Assembly (NCBI RefSeq): GCF_009755605.1
Contig: NZ_WPNZ01000012.1
Span: forward strand, 62,001 to 126,000
Reading direction: 5' to 3'
From: Streptomyces typhae
Lineage (GTDB): Bacteria; Actinomycetota; Actinomycetes; Streptomycetales; Streptomycetaceae
DNA length: 64,000 nt
The first letter of the stretch is position 1; each line of letters starts with the position of its first letter. A program made the translations under genes and the position numbers. The notes beneath the pieces were generated by a model, which saw only the letters and a program-made list of their open reading frames with translations, ran no database searches and was not told the DNA's origin. Below are positions 17,745 through 27,249 of this stretch, piece after piece.

Positions 17745-19184
17745 TCAGCGCACGCCGACCGCGGCGAGCGCGCGCACCTGCTCCTTGCCCGGGTTCACCG
17801 GGAAGTACAGGTAGCAGACCCCACCGCTCCCCGAGACGACCGTCCCCTGGGAGTTCTTCCGCTTGGTGCGGAGCCAGATGTTCTCCCACTCCCGCCGCTT
17901 GTAGACGCGGCGGACCGCCGGGTTGCTGGGCGACGCCGGGTCGTTGGCGATCACGTCGCCGCCCGCGGTGAAGCCGATGACGGTCATCAGATGGCCCGCG
18001 GTGCCGTATCCGGCGCCGGTCAGCTCCTCCTTGAGGAAGGACTGCGAGGTGATGACCGGGATGCCCGCCCGGATCAGCGTCTCCAGGTCGGTGAGCGAGC
18101 CGAGCCGGGTGACGATCGCCTGCATGTCCTTGTACGTGGCCGCGTAGGCGGCGTTGAACGGCCAGTTCCCGCAGCCGCCGTACTGGTAGTCGTAGGTGAA
18201 CCGGGCCGCGTGGCACACCTGCGGGTCGGCGAAGGCCGGGTCGACCCAGGCCAGGTCCGCAGCCGTGGGCCCGCGTCCCCAGTACTCCAGGATCATCTGC
18301 GACGACGTGGGACTGCACCAGGCCTCGCCGCCGTTGTCGTACTCCGGGTACTGGCCCTTGTGGATCTCCTGCGAATAGCGCGGGACCTTCAGCTCCCGCG
18401 CGAGGCCGGGCTCCGACGCGGGCACCGTGAAGCGGTCGGGCACCGCGGACGCCATCGCGCCGAGCCGCCACACGGTGGGAGTGCTCGTGCCGCCCGGCTC
18501 GCGGTACAGCGTCAGCCGCAGCCGGTACGTGGTCACGCGCAGGCTGCCGGTCGTGTCGTCGACGGACAGCGTGTCCGTCCACACGCTGCTTCTGCCGTCG
18601 CTCTGGTCGTCGACGGAGGTGCGCCGTATCACCGGGGCGCGCGTGTCCTGCCGGTCGTCGCCGGAGTTCCACCGGCCGAGGACGTACCAGGGCGATGTGG
18701 TGCCGTCGGAGTACGACGCCTCGATCTCGACCTGGATCCAGGTGCCGGTGGGGGTGCGGGCGTTCCAGGAGGCGATGGCTTCCGTGGCGGGCACGGCGCT
18801 GCGGTGCGCGGGACCGGTCCACTGGGCGTACTCCCAGGTGGCGGTCCTGCCGGTGTGCGGGTCCCGGTACTCCCTGGTGCCGACGGGGGCGGCGATCTCG
18901 ACGCCCGCGCGCCCCTTGGCGACGACGCGGGTGCCGTTCGCCGTGCCGCCTCCCCAGTCCTTGCGCGAGGTCCAGAAGCGGTTGTCCACCAGGCGCTCGC
19001 CGCGGGGCGGGCGGCGGCGGGCCGCTGGGCCGCCGCCGGGCGGGCCGGACGGGCCGGACGGGCCGGACGGGGACGCGTGGGCGGAGGCGGCGGCCACGAC
19101 GGTGGTCGTCGCGGCGGCCACCGCCGCCGCGCCCGCCGCGGCGGCGAGGAGTCTTCTGCGGGACATGTCTTCAGCTCGGTCCAT
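17745..19184 (-). CDS. C39-type cysteine peptidase, Tat-exported
   Basis: This is a 479-residue protein starting at the ATG at 19184. The twin-arginine signal is SRRRLLAAAAGAAAVAAATT. A jelly-roll-like N-terminal domain with Trp-rich strands covers about residues 60-250. A C39_2 papain-fold domain follows, with catalytic Cys in EAWCSPTSSQMILEYWG (about 300), His in GHLMTVIGFT (about 400) and Asp/Asn in NDPASPSN. C39_2 proteins are secreted peptidases without a transporter. A Gly/Pro/Ser linker (SGPSGPSGPPGGGP) follows the signal. It converges on the M1 peptidase gene, so two secreted peptidases sit side by side. Confidence 0.84.
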   Translation of the reverse strand: MDRAEDMSRRRLLAAAAGAAAVAAATTTVVAAASAHASPSGPSGPSGPPGGGPAARRRPPRGERLVDNRFWTSRKDWGGGTANGTRVVAKGRAGVEIAAPVGTREYRDPHTGRTATWEYAQWTGPAHRSAVPATEAIASWNARTPTGTWIQVEIEASYSDGTTSPWYVLGRWNSGDDRQDTRAPVIRRTSVDDQSDGRSSVWTDTLSVDDTTGSLRVTTYRLRLTLYREPGGTSTPTVWRLGAMASAVPDRFTVPASEPGLARELKVPRYSQEIHKGQYPEYDNGGEAWCSPTSSQMILEYWGRGPTAADLAWVDPAFADPQVCHAARFTYDYQYGGCGNWPFNAAYAATYKDMQAIVTRLGSLTDLETLIRAGIPVITSQSFLKEELTGAGYGTAGHLMTVIGFTAGGDVIANDPASPSNPAVRRVYKRREWENIWLRTKRKNSQGTVVSGSGGVCYLYFPVNPGKEQVRALAAVGVR

Positions 19185-19415
19185 GGACGGGAACCCCCGG
19201 TCGATGGTTTCCGGCCGCAGCCGGACGTGAATGGTCAGGTACACGACAGTGCGCCAACTATGGCCGCCGGCCGACGGGCCCGCCAGCGTCAGGACCCGGC
19301 CGACGTCCACCAATATTGGCCTCTACCACTGGTATGACCTGGGACGGCGCGCTGAATCGCACACATGGACCACTGTGGGCACCGCCCGCACTCACGGCCC
19401 GTAGGCTGACCGGCG

Positions 19416-20084
19416 ATGACCGAAACTCCCCGCCCCACGCCTCTCCCCCGCCCCACCTCCCTCGCCCGTGTCGCGCACATCCTGCGCCACCTGCCGCCGT
19501 CCTGCGGCCCGGTCCGCCTCGTCGCCGTCGACGGGCACGCGGGCTCCGGCAAGTCGACCTTCACCGCCCGGCTCGCGGAGGAGCTCGGCGGTGCCCCGGT
19601 GCTGCACCTCGACGACCTGGCGAGCCACGAGGCGCTGTTCGACTGGACCGGGCGGCTGCGGCAGCAGGTCCTGGAGCCGCTCGCCCGCGGCGAGACGGCG
19701 CGCTATGCGGCGTACGACTGGAACGAGCGCCGCTTCGGCCCCACCGATCGCCCCCTTCCGGCCGCCCCCGTGGTCCTGATGGAGGGTGTCGGCTCGGGCC
19801 GGCGCGTGCTGCGTCCGTTCCTGGCGGGGTTGCTGTGGATGGATCTTCCGCAGCGCGCCTCCTGGGCGCGCGGCCGCCGACGCGACGGACCCGCCCAGAG
19901 CGACTTCTGGGACGGCTGGGAAGTGGCGGAGCGGCGTCATTTCGCCGAAGACCCGTCCCGGCACCGCGCCCACTTCCTCGTACGGGAGTTGCCGACGGGA
20001 TACGAGGTGCTGCCGGGGCCCGCCGAGGCGGCAACAGAACCCCAGATCATCACTCAGGGTGAAGGGCCATCGGCAGCGCGCTGA
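19416..20084 (+). CDS. Uridine kinase-like P-loop NTPase
   Basis: This 222-residue cytoplasmic protein has Walker A GHAGSGKST (about residue 40) and a downstream Asp pair (LHLDDL) that could act as Walker B. The layout resembles Udk/phosphoribulokinase-type kinases. Substrate recognition is unclear. Start ATG at 19416. It is divergent from the C39 peptidase gene, with 231 bp between that may hold both promoters. A terminator hairpin follows 124 bp after the stop. Confidence 0.75.
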   Translation: MTETPRPTPLPRPTSLARVAHILRHLPPSCGPVRLVAVDGHAGSGKSTFTARLAEELGGAPVLHLDDLASHEALFDWTGRLRQQVLEPLARGETARYAAYDWNERRFGPTDRPLPAAPVVLMEGVGSGRRVLRPFLAGLLWMDLPQRASWARGRRRDGPAQSDFWDGWEVAERRHFAEDPSRHRAHFLVRELPTGYEVLPGPAEAATEPQIITQGEGPSAAR

Positions 20085-20536
20085 ACCTCCGGAAACCCAC
20101 TTCCGGACCGCGTGGCCAGTTTCCACGCGTGCCCCAACTCGGCTTGACCCAGGGGCCTTACAGGACTTACGTTCTGAATGTGCGGCCTTTCGGGTCGCCG
20201 ACAGACGCGAAGCCCCCGGTTGTTCCCCCGTGATCGGGGGCTTCGTTCTGCCCGGAGCACGCTTTTCCCTAGCGCCGCGAGCCGTCGATCGCTCACCCTG
20301 GGTCACCGACCGGCCGGGGTCCGAGGGACACCCGAGACGGCACGCGCCCGCGATCCCGCGCTGCGGGACCCTACGGCCGGACCCCGCCACGCAGGTACGA
20401 TGCCTCTCGGTGCGACTTCGGACGGCGGCTTCGCGCACCGAGTCAACTCCCGTCCACAGCACTGCGGTTCTGCTCAGTTGCCGGCGGGCACCGGCCCGGT
20501 GGTACACAAACGGGGGCACGGTTTGTGGGGGACGTG
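20085..20536. other. Intergenic region with terminator upstream of AAA ATPase
   Basis: This 452-bp gap contains the hairpin at 20208-20245 near its start. Downstream, up to the AAA gene RBS (TGTGGGGG), no clear -35/-10 pair stands out. No RNA gene is recognised. Confidence 0.4.
20208..20245 (+). terminator. Terminator hairpin
   Basis: An 11-bp perfect stem CGAAGCCCCCG/CGGGGGCTTCG with a 16-nt loop is followed by TTCTG. It ends the kinase-gene transcript. Confidence 0.75.
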
Positions 20537-22408
20537 ATGGACTTCGGCACGCAGGGCGCTCCGGCCCCGGCCGACCTCGCCTGGCTGCGCGGGGTCGACG
20601 CCTACACCATGGGTGCCTATCCGCAGGCCGAGGAGGAGTTCCGGGCCGCGGTGCGGATGGACCCGGGCATGGCCGACGGCTGGCTCGGGCTGCACGCGCT
20701 GCGCATCGACACGACGACCGCGCTCCTGCGGATGTTCCAGCACCGGGACCGCTTCGGCGAACAGCGCGCCCGCCATGCCCGCACGCTCAACTCCTGGTAC
20801 TGGCTCGGCTGGTGGGTGCAGCCGGTCCTGGAGTCCACCCGTGACCTCCTCCTCGCGCACGCCTCGCACTGGCTGGACGGACGCCATGTGCCCGAGCTCG
20901 ACCGGGCCCTCGCCGGACTCCCGCCCGTCGACGCCGACGTGCAGGTGCGCTTCCTGCACGCCTGCCGCGCCTATCTGGTCAAGGACTGGGAGCAGTTGGT
21001 GCGGCACACCGAGCCGCTGATAGACGACCCGATGCTCGGCATCGAGGCGGGCCTCTTCGGCGGCATGGCCCGGGTCCGCCTGGAGATGTACGGACAGGCC
21101 GAGCCGCTGATCTCCGCCGCCCTGATGCGGTGCCGCAGCGAGCAGCCGCAGCGCAAGGAGCTGCGCTACTGGCTGGCCCGCGCGCACGAGGGCACCGGCC
21201 GCTCCGCCGCCGCGCTGCCCCTGTACCGCGCGGTGCACCGGGTCGACCCCGCCTTCATGGACACCTCCGCGCGCCTCGCCGCCATCGCCGAGGGCGACGG
21301 GTACGACGACGGCACCGACCTGGCCGCCCTCACCCTCACCGGCATGGGCCAGGACGCGCTCGACGGGCCCGACGGCGTGGACGCGCTGTTCGGCACGGAG
21401 GGCCGCGACCTCAAGGTCACCGAGCCCGAACTGCCCTCCGGCAGCGGCCCGTCCGAGACCGACCGGGTGCGCGAGAAGGCCGTCATCCCCATCAAGCCCG
21501 CGCCCCCGCAGCTCCCGGCGGGGCCCACCGACCCGGCCCTCCTGGAGCAGGCACTCGCCGAACTGGAGCGCATGGTCGGCCTGGAACCCGTGAAACGCCA
21601 GGTCAAGGCGTTGTCCGCGCAGCTGAACATGGCGCGTCTGCGGGCGGCGCAGGGGCTTCCGGTGCAGCCGCCGAAACGACACTTCGTCTTCTCGGGCCCC
21701 TCCGGCACCGGCAAGACCACCGTGGCCCGGATCCTCGGCCGGGTCTTCTACGCCCTCGGCCTCCTCGGCGGCGACCACCTGGTGGAGGCCCAGCGGGCCG
21801 ATCTGGTCGGCGAGTACCTGGGGCAGACCGCGGTGAAGGCCAACGAGCTGATCGACTCGGCGATCGGCGGCGTCCTCTTCGTGGACGAGGCGTACGCGCT
21901 GTCCAACACCGGCTACGGCAAGGGCGACGCGTACGGCGACGAGGCGCTCCAGGTGCTCCTCAAGCGCGCCGAGGACAACCGCGACCACCTCGTCGTCATC
22001 CTCGCCGGGTACCCCGAGGGCATGGACCGGCTGCTCGCCGCCAACCCCGGCCTTTCGTCGCGCTTCACGACGCGGGTCGACTTCCCCTCGTACCGGCCGC
22101 TCGAACTCACGGCGATCGGGAAGGTCCTCGCCGCCGAGAACGGCGACGTGTGGGACGAGGAGGCACTCGACGAGCTGCGCTCCATCAGCGGTCATGTGGT
22201 CGACCAGACGTGGATCGACGAGCTGGGCAACGGACGGTTCCTGCGCACGCTGTACGAGAAGAGCTGCGCGTACCGCGATCTGCGGCTCTCCGGCTACCCC
22301 GGAGCACCGACCCGGACCGACCTGTCGACGCTGCGGCTGCCGGACCTCATGCAGGCGTACGGGGAAGTGCTTTCGGGGCGGGGTCCGACGGATCTGACCG
22401 GGCCCTGA
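20537..22408 (+). CDS. AAA+ ATPase, CbxX/CfqX (EccA-like) family
   Basis: This is a 623-residue protein. The N-terminal half (1-270) is helical and TPR-like (YPQAEEEFRAAVRMDPGMAD; LPLYRAVHRVDP). A linker follows, then one AAA+ module: Walker A FSGPSGTGKTT (about 390), the CbxX signature LVGEYLGQTAVKA, Walker B GGVLFVDEAY, and arginine-finger region SSRFTTRVDFPSY. This matches EccA-like proteins of type VII (ESX) secretion, but no other ESX gene is nearby, so the partner is unknown. I chose the ATG at 20537 behind TGTGGGGG; the frame opens 4 codons earlier at a GTG. Confidence 0.85.
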   Translation: MDFGTQGAPAPADLAWLRGVDAYTMGAYPQAEEEFRAAVRMDPGMADGWLGLHALRIDTTTALLRMFQHRDRFGEQRARHARTLNSWYWLGWWVQPVLESTRDLLLAHASHWLDGRHVPELDRALAGLPPVDADVQVRFLHACRAYLVKDWEQLVRHTEPLIDDPMLGIEAGLFGGMARVRLEMYGQAEPLISAALMRCRSEQPQRKELRYWLARAHEGTGRSAAALPLYRAVHRVDPAFMDTSARLAAIAEGDGYDDGTDLAALTLTGMGQDALDGPDGVDALFGTEGRDLKVTEPELPSGSGPSETDRVREKAVIPIKPAPPQLPAGPTDPALLEQALAELERMVGLEPVKRQVKALSAQLNMARLRAAQGLPVQPPKRHFVFSGPSGTGKTTVARILGRVFYALGLLGGDHLVEAQRADLVGEYLGQTAVKANELIDSAIGGVLFVDEAYALSNTGYGKGDAYGDEALQVLLKRAEDNRDHLVVILAGYPEGMDRLLAANPGLSSRFTTRVDFPSYRPLELTAIGKVLAAENGDVWDEEALDELRSISGHVVDQTWIDELGNGRFLRTLYEKSCAYRDLRLSGYPGAPTRTDLSTLRLPDLMQAYGEVLSGRGPTDLTGP

Positions 22409-22464
22409 CCCGACGCCGGCCGCCGGGCCCGCGGGCGGACGCCCCCGCGGGCCCGGCGGTCCGC

Positions 22465-23553
22465 TCAGCTCACCAGTTCCCTTCCCCGCACCGGGCGCGC
22501 GTCCGGCGCCGGATCCGCCGCCCGGGGCGCCGCGACCCGGTGGGCCGGGTCGCGGACCTCGCCGACGAGGAGTTCCAGGACGTCTTCGAGGGCGACGAGA
22601 CCGAGCACCCTGCCGGACGCGTCGGCGACCTGCGCCAGATGCGTCGCGGCGTGCCGCATCACCGTCAGGGCGTCGTCCAGGGGGAGTTCGGCCCTGAGGG
22701 TCGTCATCTGGTGCCAGACGTGCTGGGGCACCGCGCGGTCGGTGTCCTCCAGGTCCAGGACGTCCTTGACGTGCAGATATCCCATGAAGGCGCCGTTGTC
22801 CGCGCGGACCGGGAACCGGGAGTAGCCCGTGCGGCCGGTGAGCTCGACGACTTGGGCGGGGGTGACCGACGGGCCGACGGTGACGAGGGCCGCGCTGTCG
22901 AGCAGGACGTCCGTCACCGGGTGCGAGGCCAGTTCCAGCGCGTCCTCCAGGCGTTCCTGCGCCCGCGGGTCGATCAGCCCTGCCTGGCCCGCGTCCTCCA
23001 CGAGACGGCCGAGCTGGACGCTGGTGAAGACCGCCTCCACCTCGTCCTTCGGCTCGACCTTGAAGAGTCGCAGGATCAGCCGGGCACAGGCGCCGAGGGC
23101 CACCGTGACCGGGCGGCACAGCCGGGCGAAGGCGACGAGCCCCGGGCTGAGCCACAGCGCGGTCCGCTCGGGCGCCGCCATCGCGAGGTTCTTCGGGACC
23201 ATCTCGCCGATCACGAGGTGGAGGAAGACGACGGCGGCGAGCGCGATCACGTACCCGAGGGGGTGGATCATGCCGTCGGGCAGGCGAGCCGCGTGGAAGA
23301 GCGGCTCCAGGAGCCGCGCCACGGTCGGCTCCGCCACCGCGCCGAGGGTCAGCGAGCAGACGGTGATGCCGAACTGGGCTGCGGCCATCATCTGGGGCAG
23401 GTGCTCCAGGCCGTACAGGACCTGTCCGGCGCGCTTGGAGCCCAGCGGTTCGATCTGGCTGCGGCGGACCGACACCAGGGCGAACTCGGCCCCCACGAAG
23501 AAGCCGTTGGCGAGTACGAGGAGCAGCGCGAGGAGAAGCTGAAGAAGGCTCAC
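22465..23553 (-). CDS. CNNM/CBS-domain membrane protein (CorC/HlyC type)
   Basis: This 362-residue protein begins at a GTG overlapping the stop of the upstream paralogue (GTGA). Its N-terminal CNNM/DUF21 domain starts LLLALLLVLANGFFVGAEFA and includes IGEMVPKNLAMA. A CBS pair follows (HPVTDVLLDSAALVTV to ALEDVLELLVGEV). Proteins of this pair are linked to Mg/Co homeostasis. Compared with its upstream partner it lacks the C-terminal transporter-associated domain, so it is short. It is likely co-transcribed and may heterodimerise with the longer paralogue. Confidence 0.86.
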   Translation of the reverse strand: MSLLQLLLALLLVLANGFFVGAEFALVSVRRSQIEPLGSKRAGQVLYGLEHLPQMMAAAQFGITVCSLTLGAVAEPTVARLLEPLFHAARLPDGMIHPLGYVIALAAVVFLHLVIGEMVPKNLAMAAPERTALWLSPGLVAFARLCRPVTVALGACARLILRLFKVEPKDEVEAVFTSVQLGRLVEDAGQAGLIDPRAQERLEDALELASHPVTDVLLDSAALVTVGPSVTPAQVVELTGRTGYSRFPVRADNGAFMGYLHVKDVLDLEDTDRAVPQHVWHQMTTLRAELPLDDALTVMRHAATHLAQVADASGRVLGLVALEDVLELLVGEVRDPAHRVAAPRAADPAPDARPVRGRELVS

Positions 23554-25157
23554 CGCACCGCCTCCACGACCCCGGCACCGACCTGGTCCGCAGACGGCCC
23601 GGCGGTTGCGGCTGCGGCTGCGGCTGCGGCTGCGGCCGGATCGGCGGTGGCCCCAGCGGCGATCCGGTCGACACCGGTAGCCCCGGCGCCGGTCCGGTCG
23701 CCACCGGACGCCCCGGCGCCGACCCGGTCCGCGGACAGCCCGGCGGTTGCGGCATCGGCATCGGCGGTAGCTCCGGCGGCGATGCGGTCGCCACCGGACG
23801 CCCCGGCGCAGACGCGGTCGACACCGGTAGCCCCGGCGCCGACCCGGTCGGCGCCGGCCCGCACCAGGCGCACCCGCTCCGCGCGGTAGTGCCCGACCTG
23901 GCGCACCGAGAGCCGCCAGCCGGGGAGCTCGGCGCTGTCGCCGGGGGCGGGGATGCGGCCGAGCAGGTCGGCGACCAGGCCTGCCACCGTCTCGTAGGGG
24001 CCTTCGGGCACGTCCAGGCCTATGCGACGCAGGATGTCGACGCGGCAGCCGCCGTCGGCGTCCCACGCGGGCCGGCCGTCCTCGGGCGGGGCGGCGGCGA
24101 GTTCGGGCAGGTCGTCGGCGTGGTCGTGCTCGTCGCGGACCTCGCCGACGAGTTCCTCGACGATGTCCTCCAGGGTGACGACACCGGCCGTGCCGCCGTA
24201 CTCGTCGACGACGACGGCGATGGGCTGTTCGCTGCGCAGCCGCTCCAGGAGGGGCTGCACGGGCAGCGTCTCCGGAACGAGCAGCGGCGGCTTGGCGACG
24301 CGCCCCACGGGGGCGCGCAGCCGCTCGTGCGCCGGGACCGCGAGGGCGTCCTTGAGGTGGACCATGCCGACGATCTCGTCGATGCGGTCCCGGTAGACGG
24401 GGAAGCGGGAGAGGCCGGTGGCGCGGGTCAGGTTGACCACGTCCTCAGCGGTCGCCGACGACTGCAGGGCGCTGACCTTCACGCGGGGCGTCATCACGTG
24501 CTGCGCGGTGAGTTCGCCGAGCGAGAGCGTGCGGACGAACAGGTCGGCGGTGTCCTGCTCCAGCGTCCCGGCGCGGGCCGAGTGCCGGGCGAGGGAGACG
24601 AGTTCGCCGGGGGTGCGGGCGGAGGCCAGCTCCTCGGCGGGCTCGACGCCGAAGGCCCGCACCAGGCGGTTCGCGACGGCGTTCAGCGCGGCGATCACCG
24701 GGCGGAACACCCGGGCGAACGCGTGCTGGGGGCCCACCACGAACCGCGCGACCTGGAGCGGTCGCGACACCGCCCAGTTCTTGGGCACCAGCTCGCCGAT
24801 CACCATCTGCACGGCGGACGCGAGCAGCATGCCGACGGCCACCGAGACGCCGGGGACCGCGCCGTGCGGCAGCCCGGCGGAGGTGAACGGGCCCGCCAGG
24901 AGGTGCGCGAGGGCCGGTTCGGCGAGCATGCCGATGACGAGCGAGGTGATGGTGATGCCGAGCTGGGTGCCCGACAGCTGGAAGGAGAGCTCCTTCAGGG
25001 CGGCGACGACCCGGTGGGCCCGGGGGTCCCCGTCGGCCGCGGCCTTCTCGGCTTCCGGCCGCTCCACGGTGACGAGACCGAACTCGGCCGCCACGAAGAA
25101 GCCGTTGGCGAGGATCAGCAGGAAGGCCGCCGCGAGGAGCAGCAGGGGGATGGTCAT
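23550..25157 (-). CDS. CNNM/CBS-domain membrane protein with repetitive tail
   Basis: This 535-residue paralogue of the downstream protein starts at the ATG at 25157. It has a CNNM domain (LLILANGFFVAAEFGLVTVE; VIGELVPKNWAVS), two CBS motifs (TAQHVMTPRVKV; EQPIAVVVDEYGGTAGVVTL) and a CorC_HlyC domain (DADGGCRVDILRRIGLDVPE to about residue 420). The last 110 residues are tandem degenerate repeats (GADRVGAGATGVDRVCAGAS and similar, ending in a poly-Ala run), far outside normal family length. The DNA here is repetitive (about 23560-23860), so the tail is likely a recent expansion. Inferred role: divalent cation handling at the membrane. Confidence 0.86.
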   Translation of the reverse strand: MTIPLLLLAAAFLLILANGFFVAAEFGLVTVERPEAEKAAADGDPRAHRVVAALKELSFQLSGTQLGITITSLVIGMLAEPALAHLLAGPFTSAGLPHGAVPGVSVAVGMLLASAVQMVIGELVPKNWAVSRPLQVARFVVGPQHAFARVFRPVIAALNAVANRLVRAFGVEPAEELASARTPGELVSLARHSARAGTLEQDTADLFVRTLSLGELTAQHVMTPRVKVSALQSSATAEDVVNLTRATGLSRFPVYRDRIDEIVGMVHLKDALAVPAHERLRAPVGRVAKPPLLVPETLPVQPLLERLRSEQPIAVVVDEYGGTAGVVTLEDIVEELVGEVRDEHDHADDLPELAAAPPEDGRPAWDADGGCRVDILRRIGLDVPEGPYETVAGLVADLLGRIPAPGDSAELPGWRLSVRQVGHYRAERVRLVRAGADRVGAGATGVDRVCAGASGGDRIAAGATADADAATAGLSADRVGAGASGGDRTGAGATGVDRIAAGATADPAAAAAAAAAATAGPSADQVGAGVVEAVR

Positions 25158-25403
25158 GATGCCGCCACCTCGTCCGGGACTCGGGTGCCCGGATGTCGGG
25201 AGGGGGCGGCGCAGGTACTACAGGACGATCCGTCCATCGCCGGAGGGTGTCACTCCTCGGATAGCAGGAGCCCCGGTCGGGCCGCGCCGGCCTTCGGGGG
25301 CGGGGCGGCCCGTCGTGCCTGCCCCGCCACCAGATTAATCAAGTCGGAGGCCGACGCGTCAGTTCGGGATGCCCCGAGTCCTCCCTGATTTTCGACCCCG
25401 GCA

Positions 25404-25910
25404 TCAGTCGGTGGTGGTGCCGTCCTCCGGGCCGGTGTCGCCGCCGCTCTCACGGCCGGCCCGCGCCTCGGCCAGGGCCCGCAGCGCACGGGCGTCGCTG
25501 ACGGCACGCTGCCTGGCGATGCCCGGCTGGATGCCGAGGGCGGGCAGGCTGGTGCCGTCGGTGAGGTCGAGGAACACCCAGGGGTCGCCGGGCCGCAGGT
25601 TGACCCGGACGATCTCGGCCCACTCCAGGCGGCGGCTCGTGGCGATGTTGACCACGGTCACGCCCGACTCGTCGGCGACGACCTTGGGCCTGCTCAGCAG
25701 GACCAGGACGCCGAGCAGCAGCGCGCCGGTGAAGACGAAGCTGGTCCGCTCCCCCGGGCTGAGGTTGGGCAGCAGCATCGCGATCACGGCGAGCACCACG
25801 AGGATCATGACCCCGGCGGTGAGCAGGACCGCCCGCGTTCGCGCGGGCCGGAACGTGACGGGCAGGGCGGGCGGGGCCGACGGGGCGGGCTGCCCGGTCT
25901 TGTCCGGCAT
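25404..25910 (-). CDS. PH domain-containing membrane protein
   Basis: This is a 168-residue protein. I chose the ATG at 25910, 7 nt after GGAGAA; a GTG at 25928 is an alternative. Two helices (VLLTAGVMILVVLAVIAMLL; SFVFTGALLLGVLVLLS) precede a bacterial PH-like domain with GVTVVNIATSRRLEWAEIVR and the PWVFLDLTDG strand. Such proteins are common next to hisG in actinobacteria. The role is unknown. The C-terminal 30 residues are charged and probably disordered. Confidence 0.78.
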   Translation of the reverse strand: MPDKTGQPAPSAPPALPVTFRPARTRAVLLTAGVMILVVLAVIAMLLPNLSPGERTSFVFTGALLLGVLVLLSRPKVVADESGVTVVNIATSRRLEWAEIVRVNLRPGDPWVFLDLTDGTSLPALGIQPGIARQRAVSDARALRALAEARAGRESGGDTGPEDGTTTD

Positions 25911-25986
25911 GGCGGCGTTCTCCGGCACGGTCGGGGGCGGACGGTCGGAAGCGCTCGGTCAGAGACGCTCGGTCAGGGGCGCTCGG

Positions 25987-26835
25987 TCAGAGGCGGCAGG
26001 CGTGGATGGCCGTGGTCAGGATGGCCCGCGCCCCGATGGCGTACAGGTCGTCCATGACCCGCTGGGCGTTCTTGGTGGGGACCATGGAGCGCACCGCGAC
26101 CCAGCCTTCGTTGTGCAGCGGCGAGATGGTGGGCGACTCCAGGCCCGGGGTGAGGGCGACGGCCTGCTCCAGGTGCTCGGCGCGGCAGTCGTAGTCCATC
26201 ATCACGTACGTCCGGGCGACCAGGACGCCCTGGAGGCGGCGCAGGAACTGCTGGACCTTCGGGTCGTCGGCGTCGGCGCCGGTGCGCCGGATGACGACGG
26301 CCTCGGACTTCATGATCGGCTCGCCGAAGACTTCGAGGCCCGCGTTGCGCAGGCTGGTGCCGGTCTCGACGACGTCCGCGATGACCTGCGCGACACCCAG
26401 TTCGATGGCGGTCTCGACGGCGCCGTCGAGGTGGATGACGGAGGCGTCGACGCCGCTGTCGGCGAGGTGCTTGGCGACGATGCCCTCGTAGGAGGTGGCG
26501 ACCGTGCGGCCCGCCAGGTCGTCGATGTCCTGCGCGGTGCCGGGCTTGGCGGCGAACCGGAAGGTGGAGCGGGCGAAGCCGAGGGGCAGGATCTCCTCGG
26601 CGTTGGCACCGGAGTCGATCAGCAGGTCGCGTCCGGTGATGCCGATGTCGAGCTTGCCGGACGAGACGTAGATCGCGATGTCGCGCGGACGCAGGTAGAA
26701 GAACTCGACCTCGTTCTCGGGGTCGACGAGGACGAGTTCCTTGGACTCCTTGCGCTGCTGGTATCCGGCCTCATGCAGCATCGCCGACGCAGGTCCGGAC
26801 AGTGAACCCTTGTTGGGGACGGCGATGCGCAGCAT
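25987..26835 (-). CDS. hisG: ATP phosphoribosyltransferase HisG
   Basis: This 282-residue enzyme catalyses the first step of histidine synthesis, joining PRPP and ATP. The long HisG form with a C-terminal ACT-like regulatory domain is present. Seen: RIAVPNKGSLSGPASAML at the start, YVSSGKLDIGITGRDLL, the PRPP-binding ADVVETGTSLRNAGLE (about 165), and the C-terminal TSxxPL-like PTISPLHNEGWVAV. It should be feedback-inhibited by histidine. hisE is 106 bp upstream on the same strand. Confidence 0.96.
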   Translation of the reverse strand: MLRIAVPNKGSLSGPASAMLHEAGYQQRKESKELVLVDPENEVEFFYLRPRDIAIYVSSGKLDIGITGRDLLIDSGANAEEILPLGFARSTFRFAAKPGTAQDIDDLAGRTVATSYEGIVAKHLADSGVDASVIHLDGAVETAIELGVAQVIADVVETGTSLRNAGLEVFGEPIMKSEAVVIRRTGADADDPKVQQFLRRLQGVLVARTYVMMDYDCRAEHLEQAVALTPGLESPTISPLHNEGWVAVRSMVPTKNAQRVMDDLYAIGARAILTTAIHACRL

Positions 26836-26941
26836 GAGGACGGATTCCTTTGCGTGAGGAGTGACTGCGGTGGCGGGCGGTGCCGCCGGTGAGGGGAGGG
26901 ACTGCGGTGAGGCGGTCGGAGCCTCCGGTGGAGCGGTCGCT

Positions 26942-27214
26942 CTAGAGGTGGGCGTACACGTCGTCGAGGGAGATGCCGCGGGCGACCATCATCACCTGTA
27001 CGTGGTACAGGAGCTGCGAGATCTCCTCTGCGGCGGCTTCCTTGCCCTCGTGCTCGGCGGCCATCCAGACCTCGGCGGCCTCCTCGACGACCTTCTTGCC
27101 GATGGCATGGACGCCCTTGTCCACCAGTTCCGCGGTGCGGGAGGTGGCGGGGTCGCCGTTGGCGGCCTTGTGCTGGAGCTCGGTGAAGAGCTCCTCGAAA
27201 GTCTTCTTGGACAT
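26942..27214 (-). CDS. hisE: Phosphoribosyl-ATP pyrophosphatase HisE
   Basis: This 90-residue all-helical pyrophosphohydrolase performs the second histidine step, hydrolysing PR-ATP to PR-AMP. Seen: FEELFTELQHKAAN, the metal-site EEAAEVWMAA (about 45-55) and EEISQLLYHVQVMM. It is the stand-alone form, not fused to HisI. ATG at 27214. Lies just upstream of hisG and downstream of ribH, with 35 bp to the latter. Confidence 0.95.
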   Translation of the reverse strand: MSKKTFEELFTELQHKAANGDPATSRTAELVDKGVHAIGKKVVEEAAEVWMAAEHEGKEAAAEEISQLLYHVQVMMVARGISLDDVYAHL

Positions 27215-27249
27215 GATGTCGCTTACTCTACGCGCCCGCGCCCCGCCGC

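Noticed and set aside
20474..23824. Long antisense open frame (over 1,100 codons) across the AAA ATPase and CorC genes
   Set aside because: It is a GC-rich shadow of the plus-strand AAA gene and of minus-strand CorC codons in another frame. Composition is Arg/Pro/Gly-rich, with no family motif and no RBS.
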